Positions 16,630 to 24,994 of a stretch of DNA of 46,098 nucleotides are shown here, piece by piece. The stretch is from Bacteroidota bacterium. Lineage in GTDB: Bacteria; Bacteroidota; Bacteroidia; Chitinophagales; JADIYW01. Both the position numbers and the translations under genes were made by a program. The first letter of the stretch is position 1. Every line of letters starts with the position of its first letter. Under the pieces are notes generated by a model. That model worked only from the letters and a program-made list of their open reading frames with translations. It had not been told where the DNA came from and ran no database searches. Where the stretch lies: assembly GCA_020436225.1 (NCBI GenBank), contig JAGQYE010000023.1, forward strand, positions 1 to 46,098, in the 5' to 3' direction.

Positions 16630-19600
16630 CTATTCTTCTATTGATTTTACTTTTGTTCTGGACAAGAATGAATACATTGCCGGCACCACGAACAAAGTAA
16701 GGATTAACGAAAATATGATACCACCAATAATAACAATTCCCAATGAAATTCGGCTGGTAGAACCCGAACCAAAAGCCATTGCAATAGGAAGTGCACCTAA
16801 TGCCATCGCTAAACTCGTCATTAAAATTGGGCGCAAACGCATCGACGCAGCATAAATGGCAGCCTCCACTTTTCCCATTCCATTTTCTCTGTTGTGGTTG
16901 GCAAATTCAACAATTAAAATTCCATTTTTCGTTACCAAACCAATGAGCATAATCATCCCAATTTGGCTGAAAATATTGAGTGTCTGACCAAATATCCACA
17001 ACGACAACATCGCTCCTGCTAATGCCAATGGAACAGTCATCATAATAATAAATGGATCAATAAAACTTTCAAATTGTGCAGCCAACACTAAATATATCAA
17101 CACTAAAGCTAAGAGTAATGCAAACATTGTATTGGAAGAACTTTCTTGGAAGTCGCGTGATGACCCTGCCAATGAAGTATTAAACGAATCGTCTAATAAC
17201 TTTTTCGAGATACGTTCCATTTCTGCGATACCATCACCAATCGTTTTTCCAGGTGCTAATCCTGAAGAAATGGTTGCTGATTTATATCTATCGTAATGAT
17301 ATAATTGTGGCGGTTGAGAATATTCGTTTATCTTAATTAAATTATCTATGGAAATTAATTTTCCGGCATTATTGCGCACGTAAATATTTTTTAAATCTTC
17401 AGGCTTACTTCTATCGGCAAAAGAAGCTTGTCCTATAATTTGGTATTGCTTTCCATCTTTCAAGAAATAGCCAAATCGACGACCACTAAACGTAAACTGC
17501 AAAGTTTGCGCAATATCTTTAACGTTAACACCTAAAGTAGTGGCTTTATCTTTATCAATCGTTATTTGCAATTCCGGTTTATTGAATTTTAAATTAACAT
17601 CAGCGCCAGCAAAAACAGGACTCCTATAAACTTCTTCCATAAATTTTGGAACTACATCTCTCAACTTATCGAAGTTAAAATTTTGGATAACAAACTGCAC
17701 CGGTTGACCAAAACCGCCTGAACCAACTGCAATCGTTTGTGCTTGAATTGCAAAAGCTCTTCCTAAATTAAATTGAGAAAAGTTGCGTTGTAAATATTGA
17801 GCGATATCATTTTGTGAACGATGACGCTTGTCTGCATCTTTCAAATTGATATACATAAACGCTGAGTTAGCAGCACCTGAGCCAATAAATCCGGGCGAAG
17901 TAACACTAAGCACAATTTCTTGTTCCGGAATGGAATCGACAATAAAATCAGTTACATTATCGACATAATCTTGCATAGCTGTATAAGAAGTGCCTTCCGG
18001 TGCAGACATCATGACACGCAAAAAACCTCTATCTTCTAATGGAGCTAATTCCGATTGTAAGTTTTTCCCGATAAAATAAATTAACAAGAAAGACAATAAA
18101 ATAATTGGAATAGACACCCAACGAACTTTCATAAAAGATTGTAATGTTTCTCTGTATCCATCATCTAAACCTTTGAAGAATGGCTCTGTTTTGCTATAGA
18201 ACCAAGAATGTGTGTGCACGTCTTTTGCCATTAAAACATTTAAAACAGGCGTAAGTGTAAGTGATACGAATGCTGAAATTAATACAGCTCCGGCAACGAC
18301 AATCCCAAATTCTTTAAACAACATCCCGACAAAACCTTGCATAAAGACAATGGGCAAGAATACAATTGCTAACGTAATTGATGTAGATACGACGGCAAAG
18401 AAAATCTCTTCTGAGCCTTCACGTGCCGCTTGCATTTTCGGCATTCCTAACTCCAATTTTTTGAAGATATTTTCTGTTACAACAATACCGTCGTCCACCA
18501 CTAATCCGGTCGCTAATACGATTGCCAATAAGGTTAAGACGTTTATGGTGAATCCAAAAATATACATAATAAAGAATGCACCAATTAAAGAAACCGGAAT
18601 GTCTATCAACGGGCGAATTGCCAATATCCAATCTCTAAAAAATAAGTAAATTATCAGAATTACTAATACGATAGAAATTAAGAGTGTTTCTTTTACTTCT
18701 GTAATAGAGTTTTTGATAAATACTGTATTATCTAATGCAATATTTAATTGAATATCTTTCGGAACTTCTTTTTTTATTTCTTCTAATCGTTTGTAAAATT
18801 CATTTGAGATGTCAATATAGTTTGCACCCGGTTGCGGCACCAAAGCAAGTGCCACCATTCCAATGCCTTGATTTTTTAAAGACGTTTCAAAATTTTCAGT
18901 TCCTAAAACGGCATGACCAACGTCTTTTAGCAATACTTTTTCGCCGTTGTCATTCTTCAAGATTAGATTATTATACTCTTGTTCTGTATTTATTCTTCCT
19001 AAGGTATTAACGGTTAATTCTGTTTCATTACCGGTTATTTTTCCTGAAGGTAATTCAACGTTTGTATTGTCAATTGCATTTTGAACATCTAATGCAGTTA
19101 AGCCGTAAGCTGTTAATTTATTGGGATAAAACCAAAGACGCATAGCGTATTTTTTTTGTCCCCAAACTTGAATACTACTTACGCCCGGTATTGTTTGAAG
19201 TCTTTGTTGTAATACGTTCACTGCATAATCTGTTAGTTCCAACACATTTCTGGATTTACTTTGAACTGTCATAGAAATTATAGCGCTGGAATTGGCATCT
19301 GCTTTGGAAACTACAGGCGCAGCATCAATATCTTGTGGTAATTGACGCGCTGCTTTAGATACTTTATCTCGCACATCATTGGCAGCAGTTTCCAAGTCGG
19401 CACCCAAATTAAATTCGACAGTTATATTTGATGATCCTTGATTACTGGATGAAGAAATCGTACGAATTCCTTGAACACTATTTATAGCTTCTTCTAATGG
19501 TTCCGTTATTTGAGATTCAATAATATCAGCATTTGCTCCGGTATAACTTGTTCTAACATTAATTACTGGTGGGTCGATGGATGGATACTCGCGGACACCT

Positions 19601-19695
19601 AAAAATGTATAACCAATAAAACCAAAAATAATAATGATGATATTGATAACTATGGCAAATACAGGTCGTTTTAAACTTATTGATGGTAAACCCAT
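16630..19695 (-). CDS. RND efflux transporter, HAE1 (AcrB-like) permease
   Basis: Inner-membrane proton-driven efflux pump subunit of 1021 residues, normal for the AcrB/MexB group. It begins SLKRPVFAIVINIIIIIFG (TM1), followed by the periplasmic porter domain with GVREYPSIDPPVI. In TM4 the proton-relay pair is present in TGLVVDDGIVVTENIF, and in TM10 the matching Lys is in GLVTKNGILIVEFANHNRE. This set marks the HAE1 (drug/amphiphile) rather than the heavy-metal type. It lies 24 bases after the adaptor gene and 3 bases before the TolC gene. It probably exports hydrophobic or amphiphilic compounds; the actual substrate is unknown. Confidence 0.95.
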   Translation of the reverse strand: MGLPSISLKRPVFAIVINIIIIIFGFIGYTFLGVREYPSIDPPVINVRTSYTGANADIIESQITEPLEEAINSVQGIRTISSSSNQGSSNITVEFNLGADLETAANDVRDKVSKAARQLPQDIDAAPVVSKADANSSAIISMTVQSKSRNVLELTDYAVNVLQQRLQTIPGVSSIQVWGQKKYAMRLWFYPNKLTAYGLTALDVQNAIDNTNVELPSGKITGNETELTVNTLGRINTEQEYNNLILKNDNGEKVLLKDVGHAVLGTENFETSLKNQGIGMVALALVPQPGANYIDISNEFYKRLEEIKKEVPKDIQLNIALDNTVFIKNSITEVKETLLISIVLVILIIYLFFRDWILAIRPLIDIPVSLIGAFFIMYIFGFTINVLTLLAIVLATGLVVDDGIVVTENIFKKLELGMPKMQAAREGSEEIFFAVVSTSITLAIVFLPIVFMQGFVGMLFKEFGIVVAGAVLISAFVSLTLTPVLNVLMAKDVHTHSWFYSKTEPFFKGLDDGYRETLQSFMKVRWVSIPIILLSFLLIYFIGKNLQSELAPLEDRGFLRVMMSAPEGTSYTAMQDYVDNVTDFIVDSIPEQEIVLSVTSPGFIGSGAANSAFMYINLKDADKRHRSQNDIAQYLQRNFSQFNLGRAFAIQAQTIAVGSGGFGQPVQFVIQNFNFDKLRDVVPKFMEEVYRSPVFAGADVNLKFNKPELQITIDKDKATTLGVNVKDIAQTLQFTFSGRRFGYFLKDGKQYQIIGQASFADRSKPEDLKNIYVRNNAGKLISIDNLIKINEYSQPPQLYHYDRYKSATISSGLAPGKTIGDGIAEMERISKKLLDDSFNTSLAGSSRDFQESSSNTMFALLLALVLIYLVLAAQFESFIDPFIIMMTVPLALAGAMLSLWIFGQTLNIFSQIGMIMLIGLVTKNGILIVEFANHNRENGMGKVEAAIYAASMRLRPILMTSLAMALGALPIAMAFGSGSTSRISLGIVIIGGIIFSLILTLFVVPAMYSFLSRTKVKSIEE

Positions 19696-19719
19696 GATGA
19701 TACTTTATCTATTTTTAAA

Positions 19720-20805
19720 TTATTTGACAGTTGAGCTGCTTGAAATCTCAGAAATACGAACAGGCATTCCGGGTTTAGCTTGCAAAAGACCGGTTACCAA
19801 AACCGTATCTCCTAATTTTAGACCTTTTGTAATTTGAACTTCGTTTTCTGTTCGCTCGCCGATTTCCACTTCTACAAATTTCGCTTTGCTGCTATCTGTT
19901 ATCACTACTTTTGTAAATCTATCGTCGGGAATTATGGCGCTGCTTGGTATCATTATAGAATTGGGTAATTCTTTTAATTTGATTCCAACTTGCACATACG
20001 CACCCGGAAACAATTTTGTGTTCGATGCTTGTATGCTTGTCCTAATTTTAAGGTTTCTGGTAAGTTCGTCAATTTGAGGTTCGATAGCAATTATAGTTGC
20101 ATAGAAAGGCTCATCATTTCCGGCAACTGTACATTGCACTTTATCGCCCACATGAACAGAAGTTGCATATCTTTCAGGAACGGACATATCCATCTTTAAA
20201 CTACTGACATCTTGCAACGTTGTTACGATTGTAGAAGTTGACACGTAAGCACCTAAACTGATATTTCGCAAACCTAATTTACCGCTAAAAGGTGCGCGCA
20301 ATTCTGTTTTATCAATTTGAGCTTGTAAAATTTGTTGATCGGCTTTAATGTTATTCAGTGTATTTTCTGCAGCATCATATTCTGCTTGCGATACACCTTT
20401 TATTTTCAATAATTCGGCAAGTCTATCGTAATTACTTTGTGCAATTTTTTGTTGCGTATTTAATTTCAGCATTTGTGCTTTTAATTCGGCATCGTTTATT
20501 TTCATCAACAAAGTTCCTTTCGATACAAATGCACCTTCTTTAATATTCAAATACGTAACACGACCGGAAACTTCGGGTTGCAATTGAACAGCATCATGAG
20601 CTAATATGCTTCCATTAGCTGAAAGTGTGTTGGACAATTTAGAATATTCAACGACAAATCCTTTTGCTTCTAAACCAAATGAGCCTCTATGTCCGCTTGC
20701 TTGCATTTTTCCGGCCGTTGCTTTGCTTTTAGAATACTTTACATAAGCCAAACCTACAATTGCTAATAGAATTGCTAACCAAAAAATCAACTTACCTTTT
20801 TTCAT
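19720..20805 (-). CDS. RND efflux periplasmic adaptor (membrane-fusion protein)
   Basis: Adaptor that links the inner-membrane RND pump to the TolC channel. Its 361 residues have an N-terminal anchor (LIFWLAILLAIVGLAYV), a split biotinyl-lipoyl domain (VQLQPEVSGRVTYLNIKEGA and, after the hairpin, TELRAPFSGKLGLRNISLGA), a helical hairpin between them (about 105-165), and a beta-barrel plus membrane-proximal domain with FPGAYVQVGI. It starts 9 bases after the tetR stop codon and is followed by the pump gene, a classic order. Confidence 0.94.
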   Translation of the reverse strand: MKKGKLIFWLAILLAIVGLAYVKYSKSKATAGKMQASGHRGSFGLEAKGFVVEYSKLSNTLSANGSILAHDAVQLQPEVSGRVTYLNIKEGAFVSKGTLLMKINDAELKAQMLKLNTQQKIAQSNYDRLAELLKIKGVSQAEYDAAENTLNNIKADQQILQAQIDKTELRAPFSGKLGLRNISLGAYVSTSTIVTTLQDVSSLKMDMSVPERYATSVHVGDKVQCTVAGNDEPFYATIIAIEPQIDELTRNLKIRTSIQASNTKLFPGAYVQVGIKLKELPNSIMIPSSAIIPDDRFTKVVITDSSKAKFVEVEIGERTENEVQITKGLKLGDTVLVTGLLQAKPGMPVRISEISSSSTVK

Positions 20806-20814
20806 AAATATTTA

Positions 20815-21414
20815 TTATTCGTTTATTGAATGAATGAATCGTTGTATGGATTTTTTGAAAACACGATCTGCATTTTCATTACCGGATTTGATTTTATCAA
20901 CCATACGCATAGAAATAAAACCATGTATTATTGAAATGAGATTATCACATAATTCTAAACTGAATTTAGTTGAGTTTTTAGCCATAATACTCAATTCTGA
21001 AAATGCTGAATTGTAATAATCTACAACCTTTTTTAAGTGAGATATATTTCTATTATCACAAACTGCTCCTTGTAAATTAAACATCACTTGATATTGTGCA
21101 GGATGTTCTTTAGCAAATTGCCACCAAACCAAAGCATATTGTAAAATTCTTTTTTCTGCATCTATATATTTCTTATCTACCAATTCAAACTGACTTATAA
21201 TTTGTTTAAATCCATCAATTTTTATTTCAATTAAAAGTTGTTCTTTACTATCAAAGTATTGATAAATAAATGGAGCTGAATATCCAATGGCTGTGCAGAT
21301 TTTACGTATCGTTACATTTTGCCAACCATCTTTTGCGGCAATCTCTTTGGCTGTCAACAAAATATGTTGTCGCATCTCCTCTTTTTTACGTTCCTTTCTT
21401 ACTGCAATTTGCAT
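20815..21414 (-). CDS. TetR/AcrR-family transcriptional regulator
   Basis: First gene of the RND operon and probably its repressor. The N-terminal DNA-binding helix-turn-helix is at about residues 10-60 (ILLTAKEIAAKDGW, then VTIRKICTAIGYSAPFIYQY), and a helical ligand/dimer domain follows. I start it at the ATG at 21414 (199 residues). A TTG 30 bases further upstream would lie inside the predicted -7 element and so cannot be in the transcript. The remaining genes follow with gaps of 9, 24 and 3 bases, so this is a self-regulated tetR-first operon. Ligand-induced release of the repressor is the usual family mechanism; the ligand is unknown. Confidence 0.9.
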   Translation of the reverse strand: MQIAVRKERKKEEMRQHILLTAKEIAAKDGWQNVTIRKICTAIGYSAPFIYQYFDSKEQLLIEIKIDGFKQIISQFELVDKKYIDAEKRILQYALVWWQFAKEHPAQYQVMFNLQGAVCDNRNISHLKKVVDYYNSAFSELSIMAKNSTKFSLELCDNLISIIHGFISMRMVDKIKSGNENADRVFKKSIQRFIHSINE

Positions 21415-21419
21415 TTTTG

Positions 21420-21451
21420 TTAACTTAGTTAGAATTTTTAACAAAGTTAGA
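21420..21451 (-). promoter_or_regulatory. Predicted TetR operator pair and -7 element of the RND operon
   Basis: Two copies of the 14-mer TTAACnnAGTTAGA (21420-21433 and 21438-21451) lie 18 bp apart, each containing a TAACnnnGTTA palindrome. The second overlaps a minus-strand TAACTTTG (21442-21449), an exact TAnnTTTG -7 element. The first lies between the expected start site and the tetR ATG. The placement suits autorepression. Confidence 0.7.
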
Positions 21452-21568
21452 TGAAAAATTGTTTTCGAGAATCTGTGTTATACATTAATAAATTGTAATA
21501 ATTTTTTCAGAGGAGAATTTTCTTGACTTCAAACAAATCGCAGTCTTACTTTTTAAAGAAATCGAGTT

Positions 21569-22624
21569 TTATTTCGAGTTTTTCCAAGCATAAACAAGAA
21601 GCACCATTTTGTCGTAATTTTTTACTCCATCTTTTACGCCCATAAATTTGAGATACAGATTATTTATGGCATCTCCAATTTTTGCCGTTTTAAATTGGTG
21701 TTCTTGGTAATAGGTTTTTATTTCATTCAAATCATATTGAATTAATTTTGGAGCTGTATCCAAAAGTTTATCATAAGACGATTTATTTCTTTCTTTTAAA
21801 TCGGCAAGCAAATACAATAAATAATTTAATTCTCCGCAATATTGGTACGAAATATCTTTAGATTGAATGCAACTAACATACGCCAAAAAATTGCAATCAG
21901 CTTCTTGTGTAAAACCGTTGGCATGTGCCATTTCATGAATAAAATAAAAAGGTTTTCTGGAATAATAAACAGCATTATCGACACAACCTTCACCTGTAAA
22001 TGGAATATAGATACCACCAATTCCAAAGACCATTAGAAAATCATTCGGCACAAAATAAGCATTCAAATTGCTACTAAACGGATAGTTAAATTGATGCAAA
22101 GTAGAATCCAAAGCACTTTGGCATTTATTATCAATATTATTAATAAAAATTATTTGTGGAATTGAACCACTATCGCTTTTAATTGATTTTCTTAAAGTAG
22201 ATAAATTCTGAATAGTGGCTTCCGTTTCTTGAATTAATTGTTCATTACTTAATGGCTTTATAGAAAGTTTTAATTTGTCTTCCAAAGGAATTCTGCCATA
22301 GTTAAAACCCCAAAGTAGAAAAAACAAACTCAGCATAAAGCCAAAAAAAGAAAACAAAGTAAAGCACCTTTGAAGAAACGGCTTGGGTTTCTCTTTGAAA
22401 AAATGTAAAAACCAGCGAATAGCTAAAATCAACATCAATGTCAGAAAAAGTATAAAGACCGGAAATGGAATTAGCTGACCTAAACCATCCAACAATTTTC
22501 TGACTAAAATAAAAAAGGAAGAAGCATAATATTGTTCCCAAAAAGAAGCCGGCACGCTATACAACAATACAATGCAAAGCAATGCAAGCAATATCCATTT
22601 CCATTTCCTTATTGATGGAATCAT
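21569..22624 (-). CDS. DUF3810 family membrane protein with HExxH motif
   Basis: Protein of 351 residues with three membrane helices in the first 110 (WILLALLCIVLLY; FPVFILFLTLMLILAIRWFL; FFGFMLSLFFLLWGF). An extracytoplasmic domain follows with a zincin-like motif HEMAH at about 230-234 and the conserved run HANGFTQEADCNFLAY. This is the DUF3810 family, widespread in Bacteroidota and of unknown function. The motif suggests a metallopeptidase, with the Glu of QEAD a possible third ligand (inference). The frame is open to an ATG at 22705, but the natural membrane-protein start is the ATG at 22624 (MIPSIRKWKW). It lies upstream of tetR in the same direction, separated by 154 bases that hold the tetR promoter, so it is probably a separate unit. 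Confidence 0.82.
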   Translation of the reverse strand: MIPSIRKWKWILLALLCIVLLYSVPASFWEQYYASSFFILVRKLLDGLGQLIPFPVFILFLTLMLILAIRWFLHFFKEKPKPFLQRCFTLFSFFGFMLSLFFLLWGFNYGRIPLEDKLKLSIKPLSNEQLIQETEATIQNLSTLRKSIKSDSGSIPQIIFINNIDNKCQSALDSTLHQFNYPFSSNLNAYFVPNDFLMVFGIGGIYIPFTGEGCVDNAVYYSRKPFYFIHEMAHANGFTQEADCNFLAYVSCIQSKDISYQYCGELNYLLYLLADLKERNKSSYDKLLDTAPKLIQYDLNEIKTYYQEHQFKTAKIGDAINNLYLKFMGVKDGVKNYDKMVLLVYAWKNSK

Positions 22625-22749
22625 TGTCGCAAGATAAGCATTTGAAATGAGTATTTTAAGCCTGAAATCAATAGCTTTCTCTATCAAAAGCATAAAAACA
22701 CACATTTTATTCGGTTTAAAATGGATTATTATAAATCACATTTTTAGTG

Positions 22750-22757
22750 TACTTTTG
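22750..22757 (+). promoter_or_regulatory. Predicted -7 element of the RicT/PSP1-like gene
   Basis: TACTTTTG is an exact TAnnTTTG match 66 bases before the ATG. The implied leader of about 60 bases carries an 8-bp inverted repeat. The -33 region lacks a clear TTTG. Confidence 0.5.
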
Positions 22758-22780
22758 TAGTAAAGTAATTGTTTCAAGCA

Positions 22781-22806
22781 GTTGTATTAATTAAATGAAA
22801 TACAAC
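22781..22806 (+). promoter_or_regulatory. Leader inverted repeat before the RicT/PSP1-like gene
   Basis: GTTGTATT (22781-22788) and AATACAAC (22799-22806) form a perfect 8-bp stem with a 10-base loop, ending 17 bases before the ATG. It lies downstream of the predicted start of transcription, so it can form in the mRNA. It may also be a protein-binding site. Confidence 0.45.
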
Positions 22807-22823
22807 GTAAATTATATATAAAA

Positions 22824-24086
22824 ATGGGTTGTAATGGATGTGGAACCGATAGCGGAACGCCTATTGGTTGTAAAAATAACGGACATTGTGCTACTGGCGG
22901 ATGTTCAAAATTAGAAGTACACGATTGGCTCAGCGATATTACGGCTGACCCTTTTTCCAAATATAATATTCACGAAGTGAGCTTTAAAAATGGCTCGCGT
23001 AAAGCATTTTACATTAACAATAAACGTTTCGATGTATTTACCGGTGATTTCGTAATCGTGGAAGCGGCACAAGGATACGACTTAGGTCAAGTTACTTTAA
23101 GTGGAGAATTAGTGCGCTTGCAAATGAAGAAAAAGCGTGTGAAAGAAAACAGCGAAACTCTGCCATCCATTTTGCGCATTGCCAAAGACAGCGAATTGGA
23201 TTTAATGGAACAAGCGCGCAGTAAAGAAAAAGAAACGATGTTGAAAGCTCGCGTGTTAGCACGTAATCTTGGATTAGATATGAAATTGGGCGACGTACAA
23301 TTTCAAGCTGATGGAAAAAAGGCTACTTTCTATTATACAGCAAACGGTCGTGTGGATTTTAGAGAATTGATTAAAGTTTTAGCCTCAGAATTTAAGGTAA
23401 AAATAGAAATGCGTCAAATTGGAGCGCGACAAGAAGCCGGCATTGTTGGAGGCATCGGTTCTTGCGGAAGAGAACTTTGTTGTTCTTCTTGGTTGACAAG
23501 TTTTAAATCGGTCAATACAACTGCTGCGCGATATCAAAATTTATCTATTAACCAAACAAAATTGAGCGGTCAATGTGGTCGTTTAAAATGTTGTTTAAAT
23601 TACGAATTAGACACCTATTTAGATGCTTTGCGTTTTGTTCCTGAAAAAGCAGATTTTTTGCAGTTTGAATCAGGTGATGCCAAGCTTATGAAAACCGATG
23701 TGCTTAAAGGTTATATGTATTATACTTTGAAAAATTCGGGTACATTTTATCCTTTTACTTTTGAAAATGTGAAATTGATTTTGGAGATGAACAGCAACGG
23801 AAAAAAACCGGCTGACATAAACGATTTAGCTGAAGTAGAAGAAAAGAATGAAGAAGATAATATCGAATTTGCAGATGTTGTTGGACAAATTACTTTATCG
23901 AGTTTAGATAGAAAAAGTAGAAAACATCATCCAAATAAACATAAGAATCAACAACAAAAAAAAACAGACTCAAATCAACAAGCATCTTCCAAAAAACCTG
24001 CTGCTCAAAAACAAAATAATAGAAGATTCAAAAATAGAAATCAGCAAAACAGAAATAATAATTCCGGCAACGCTGATAATAAATAA
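22824..24086 (+). CDS. PSP1-domain protein, RicT (YaaT)-like
   Basis: Protein of 420 residues. The N-terminal tail holds five cysteines in 27 residues (C3, C6, C16, C22, C27). The PSP1 core (about 35-320) has HEVSFKNGSRKAFYIN, the FYYTANGRVDFRELIK motif, and two cysteine pairs in GSCGRELCCSSWL and SGQCGRLKCCLNYE. In Bacillus subtilis the relative RicT forms an iron-sulfur complex with RicA and RicF that acts in mRNA processing and sporulation; no RicA or RicF gene is next to it. The Lys/Asn/Gln-rich C-terminal tail (about 365-420) looks disordered and could bind RNA. In other Bacteroidota a PSP1 gene often neighbours gldH, which is absent here. Confidence 0.85.
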   Translation: MGCNGCGTDSGTPIGCKNNGHCATGGCSKLEVHDWLSDITADPFSKYNIHEVSFKNGSRKAFYINNKRFDVFTGDFVIVEAAQGYDLGQVTLSGELVRLQMKKKRVKENSETLPSILRIAKDSELDLMEQARSKEKETMLKARVLARNLGLDMKLGDVQFQADGKKATFYYTANGRVDFRELIKVLASEFKVKIEMRQIGARQEAGIVGGIGSCGRELCCSSWLTSFKSVNTTAARYQNLSINQTKLSGQCGRLKCCLNYELDTYLDALRFVPEKADFLQFESGDAKLMKTDVLKGYMYYTLKNSGTFYPFTFENVKLILEMNSNGKKPADINDLAEVEEKNEEDNIEFADVVGQITLSSLDRKSRKHHPNKHKNQQQKKTDSNQQASSKKPAAQKQNNRRFKNRNQQNRNNNSGNADNK

Positions 24087-24097
24087 GCACTATTTAT
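24079..24097. terminator. Weak A/T hairpin between convergent genes
   Basis: ATAAATA (24079-24085) and TATTTAT (24091-24097) with a 5-base loop span both stop codons in an 8-base gap between convergent genes. The all-A/T stem makes it a weak bidirectional terminator candidate. Confidence 0.3.
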
Positions 24098-24927
24098 GTT
24101 TGTAAGAAACGAATACTTTCTGCAATTAATTGTTTAGATGCAGTTGGCAATTCAGCATTATTCCAAGGATGTTTTCCGCTAAATGTATGATCAGCATTTT
24201 CTATAATTAATAATTGACTTTGTTCATTTTGTTGGTGTAATATTTTCGCACAAGCTACCGAAACAGACGTATCGTTTTCGCCATGCACAATCAACCAAGG
24301 AATATTAATCTTCTTTGCAGCTTCGGCAATTTCCAAACGATGTTTATGTAATAAAAAATCTTCATAAATTTGAACATGCATAGGCATATTTTGATTCGTT
24401 CTACCATTCAAAATATAGATATACTTTTCTTTTCTCCAATTATCAATATTTTGATGTTTGAAAAAATCTTCAAAATCTTTTACACTTGCCCAAGTAATTA
24501 ATCTTTTAATGCGTTTATCTTCAAAAGCTTTTAGAATGGCAATGCCACCACCACGACTATGTCCAATTAAATTTAGTTGTTGTTTGTTGCCTGAAAATTG
24601 TTCAATAGTATCTTCCACAAAATCAATTACAAATCCTAAATCATTTAATTCTTTTGAAAAATTATTTTCTGAAAAAGCAGCTAAATCAGCAAAATCTGTC
24701 GGTTGATTAATTGTAGTACCATTATGTGAGAAATTAAACTTCACAAAAACAAAACCTTGTTGGGCAAATGCTTGAGCAATTTCATCGAAATGACCCCAAT
24801 TTTTAAAACCTTTAAATCCATGACAAAATAGTATTACAGGTTGCAACTTATCTGATTTCTTGAATGTTATATCAATCAAAATTATTTTGTCATTTGAACC
24901 TTTTATTTGATGAGATATTGTTTGCAT
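24094..24927 (-). CDS. Alpha/beta hydrolase (serine hydrolase fold)
   Basis: Cytoplasmic 277-residue alpha/beta hydrolase without signal peptide. The nucleophile elbow is GHSRGG with Ser124. The rest of the triad is Asp219 in VHGENDTSV and His247 in ENADHTF. FCHGFKGFKNWG (residues 34-45) supplies the oxyanion-hole HG. The layout resembles the dienelactone-hydrolase/acyl-aminopeptidase-like group; the substrate is unknown, with an esterase or peptidase most likely. It converges with the RicT-like gene (7 bases apart) and is divergent from the polyprenyl synthase gene. Confidence 0.85.
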   Translation of the reverse strand: MQTISHQIKGSNDKIILIDITFKKSDKLQPVILFCHGFKGFKNWGHFDEIAQAFAQQGFVFVKFNFSHNGTTINQPTDFADLAAFSENNFSKELNDLGFVIDFVEDTIEQFSGNKQQLNLIGHSRGGGIAILKAFEDKRIKRLITWASVKDFEDFFKHQNIDNWRKEKYIYILNGRTNQNMPMHVQIYEDFLLHKHRLEIAEAAKKINIPWLIVHGENDTSVSVACAKILHQQNEQSQLLIIENADHTFSGKHPWNNAELPTASKQLIAESIRFLQT

Positions 24928-24961
24928 AGTTTAAGTTGTATGTTGTATATTGTAAAATATT
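24927..24961. repeat. Weak heptanucleotide periodicity
   Basis: Units TAGTTTA, AGTTGTA, TGTTGTA, TATTGTA, AAATATT keep a 7-base phase; the middle three share TTGTA at the unit end. The array begins at the hydrolase start codon, inside its leader. It is short and A/T-rich, so chance is possible. Confidence 0.4.
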
Positions 24962-24976
24962 ATGTTCTATTTTCTT

Positions 24977-24984
24977 CAAAAATA
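24977..24984 (-). promoter_or_regulatory. Predicted -7 element of the alpha/beta hydrolase gene
   Basis: The minus strand reads TATTTTTG, a TAnnTTTG match 50 bases before the ATG. It lies in A/T-rich sequence, so a chance match is fairly likely. Confidence 0.4.
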
Positions 24985-24994
24985 ATAAATCGGA

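Noticed and set aside
21415-21444. TTG start at 21444 for the tetR gene
   Set aside because: It lies inside the predicted -7 element, so it would not be transcribed from that promoter.
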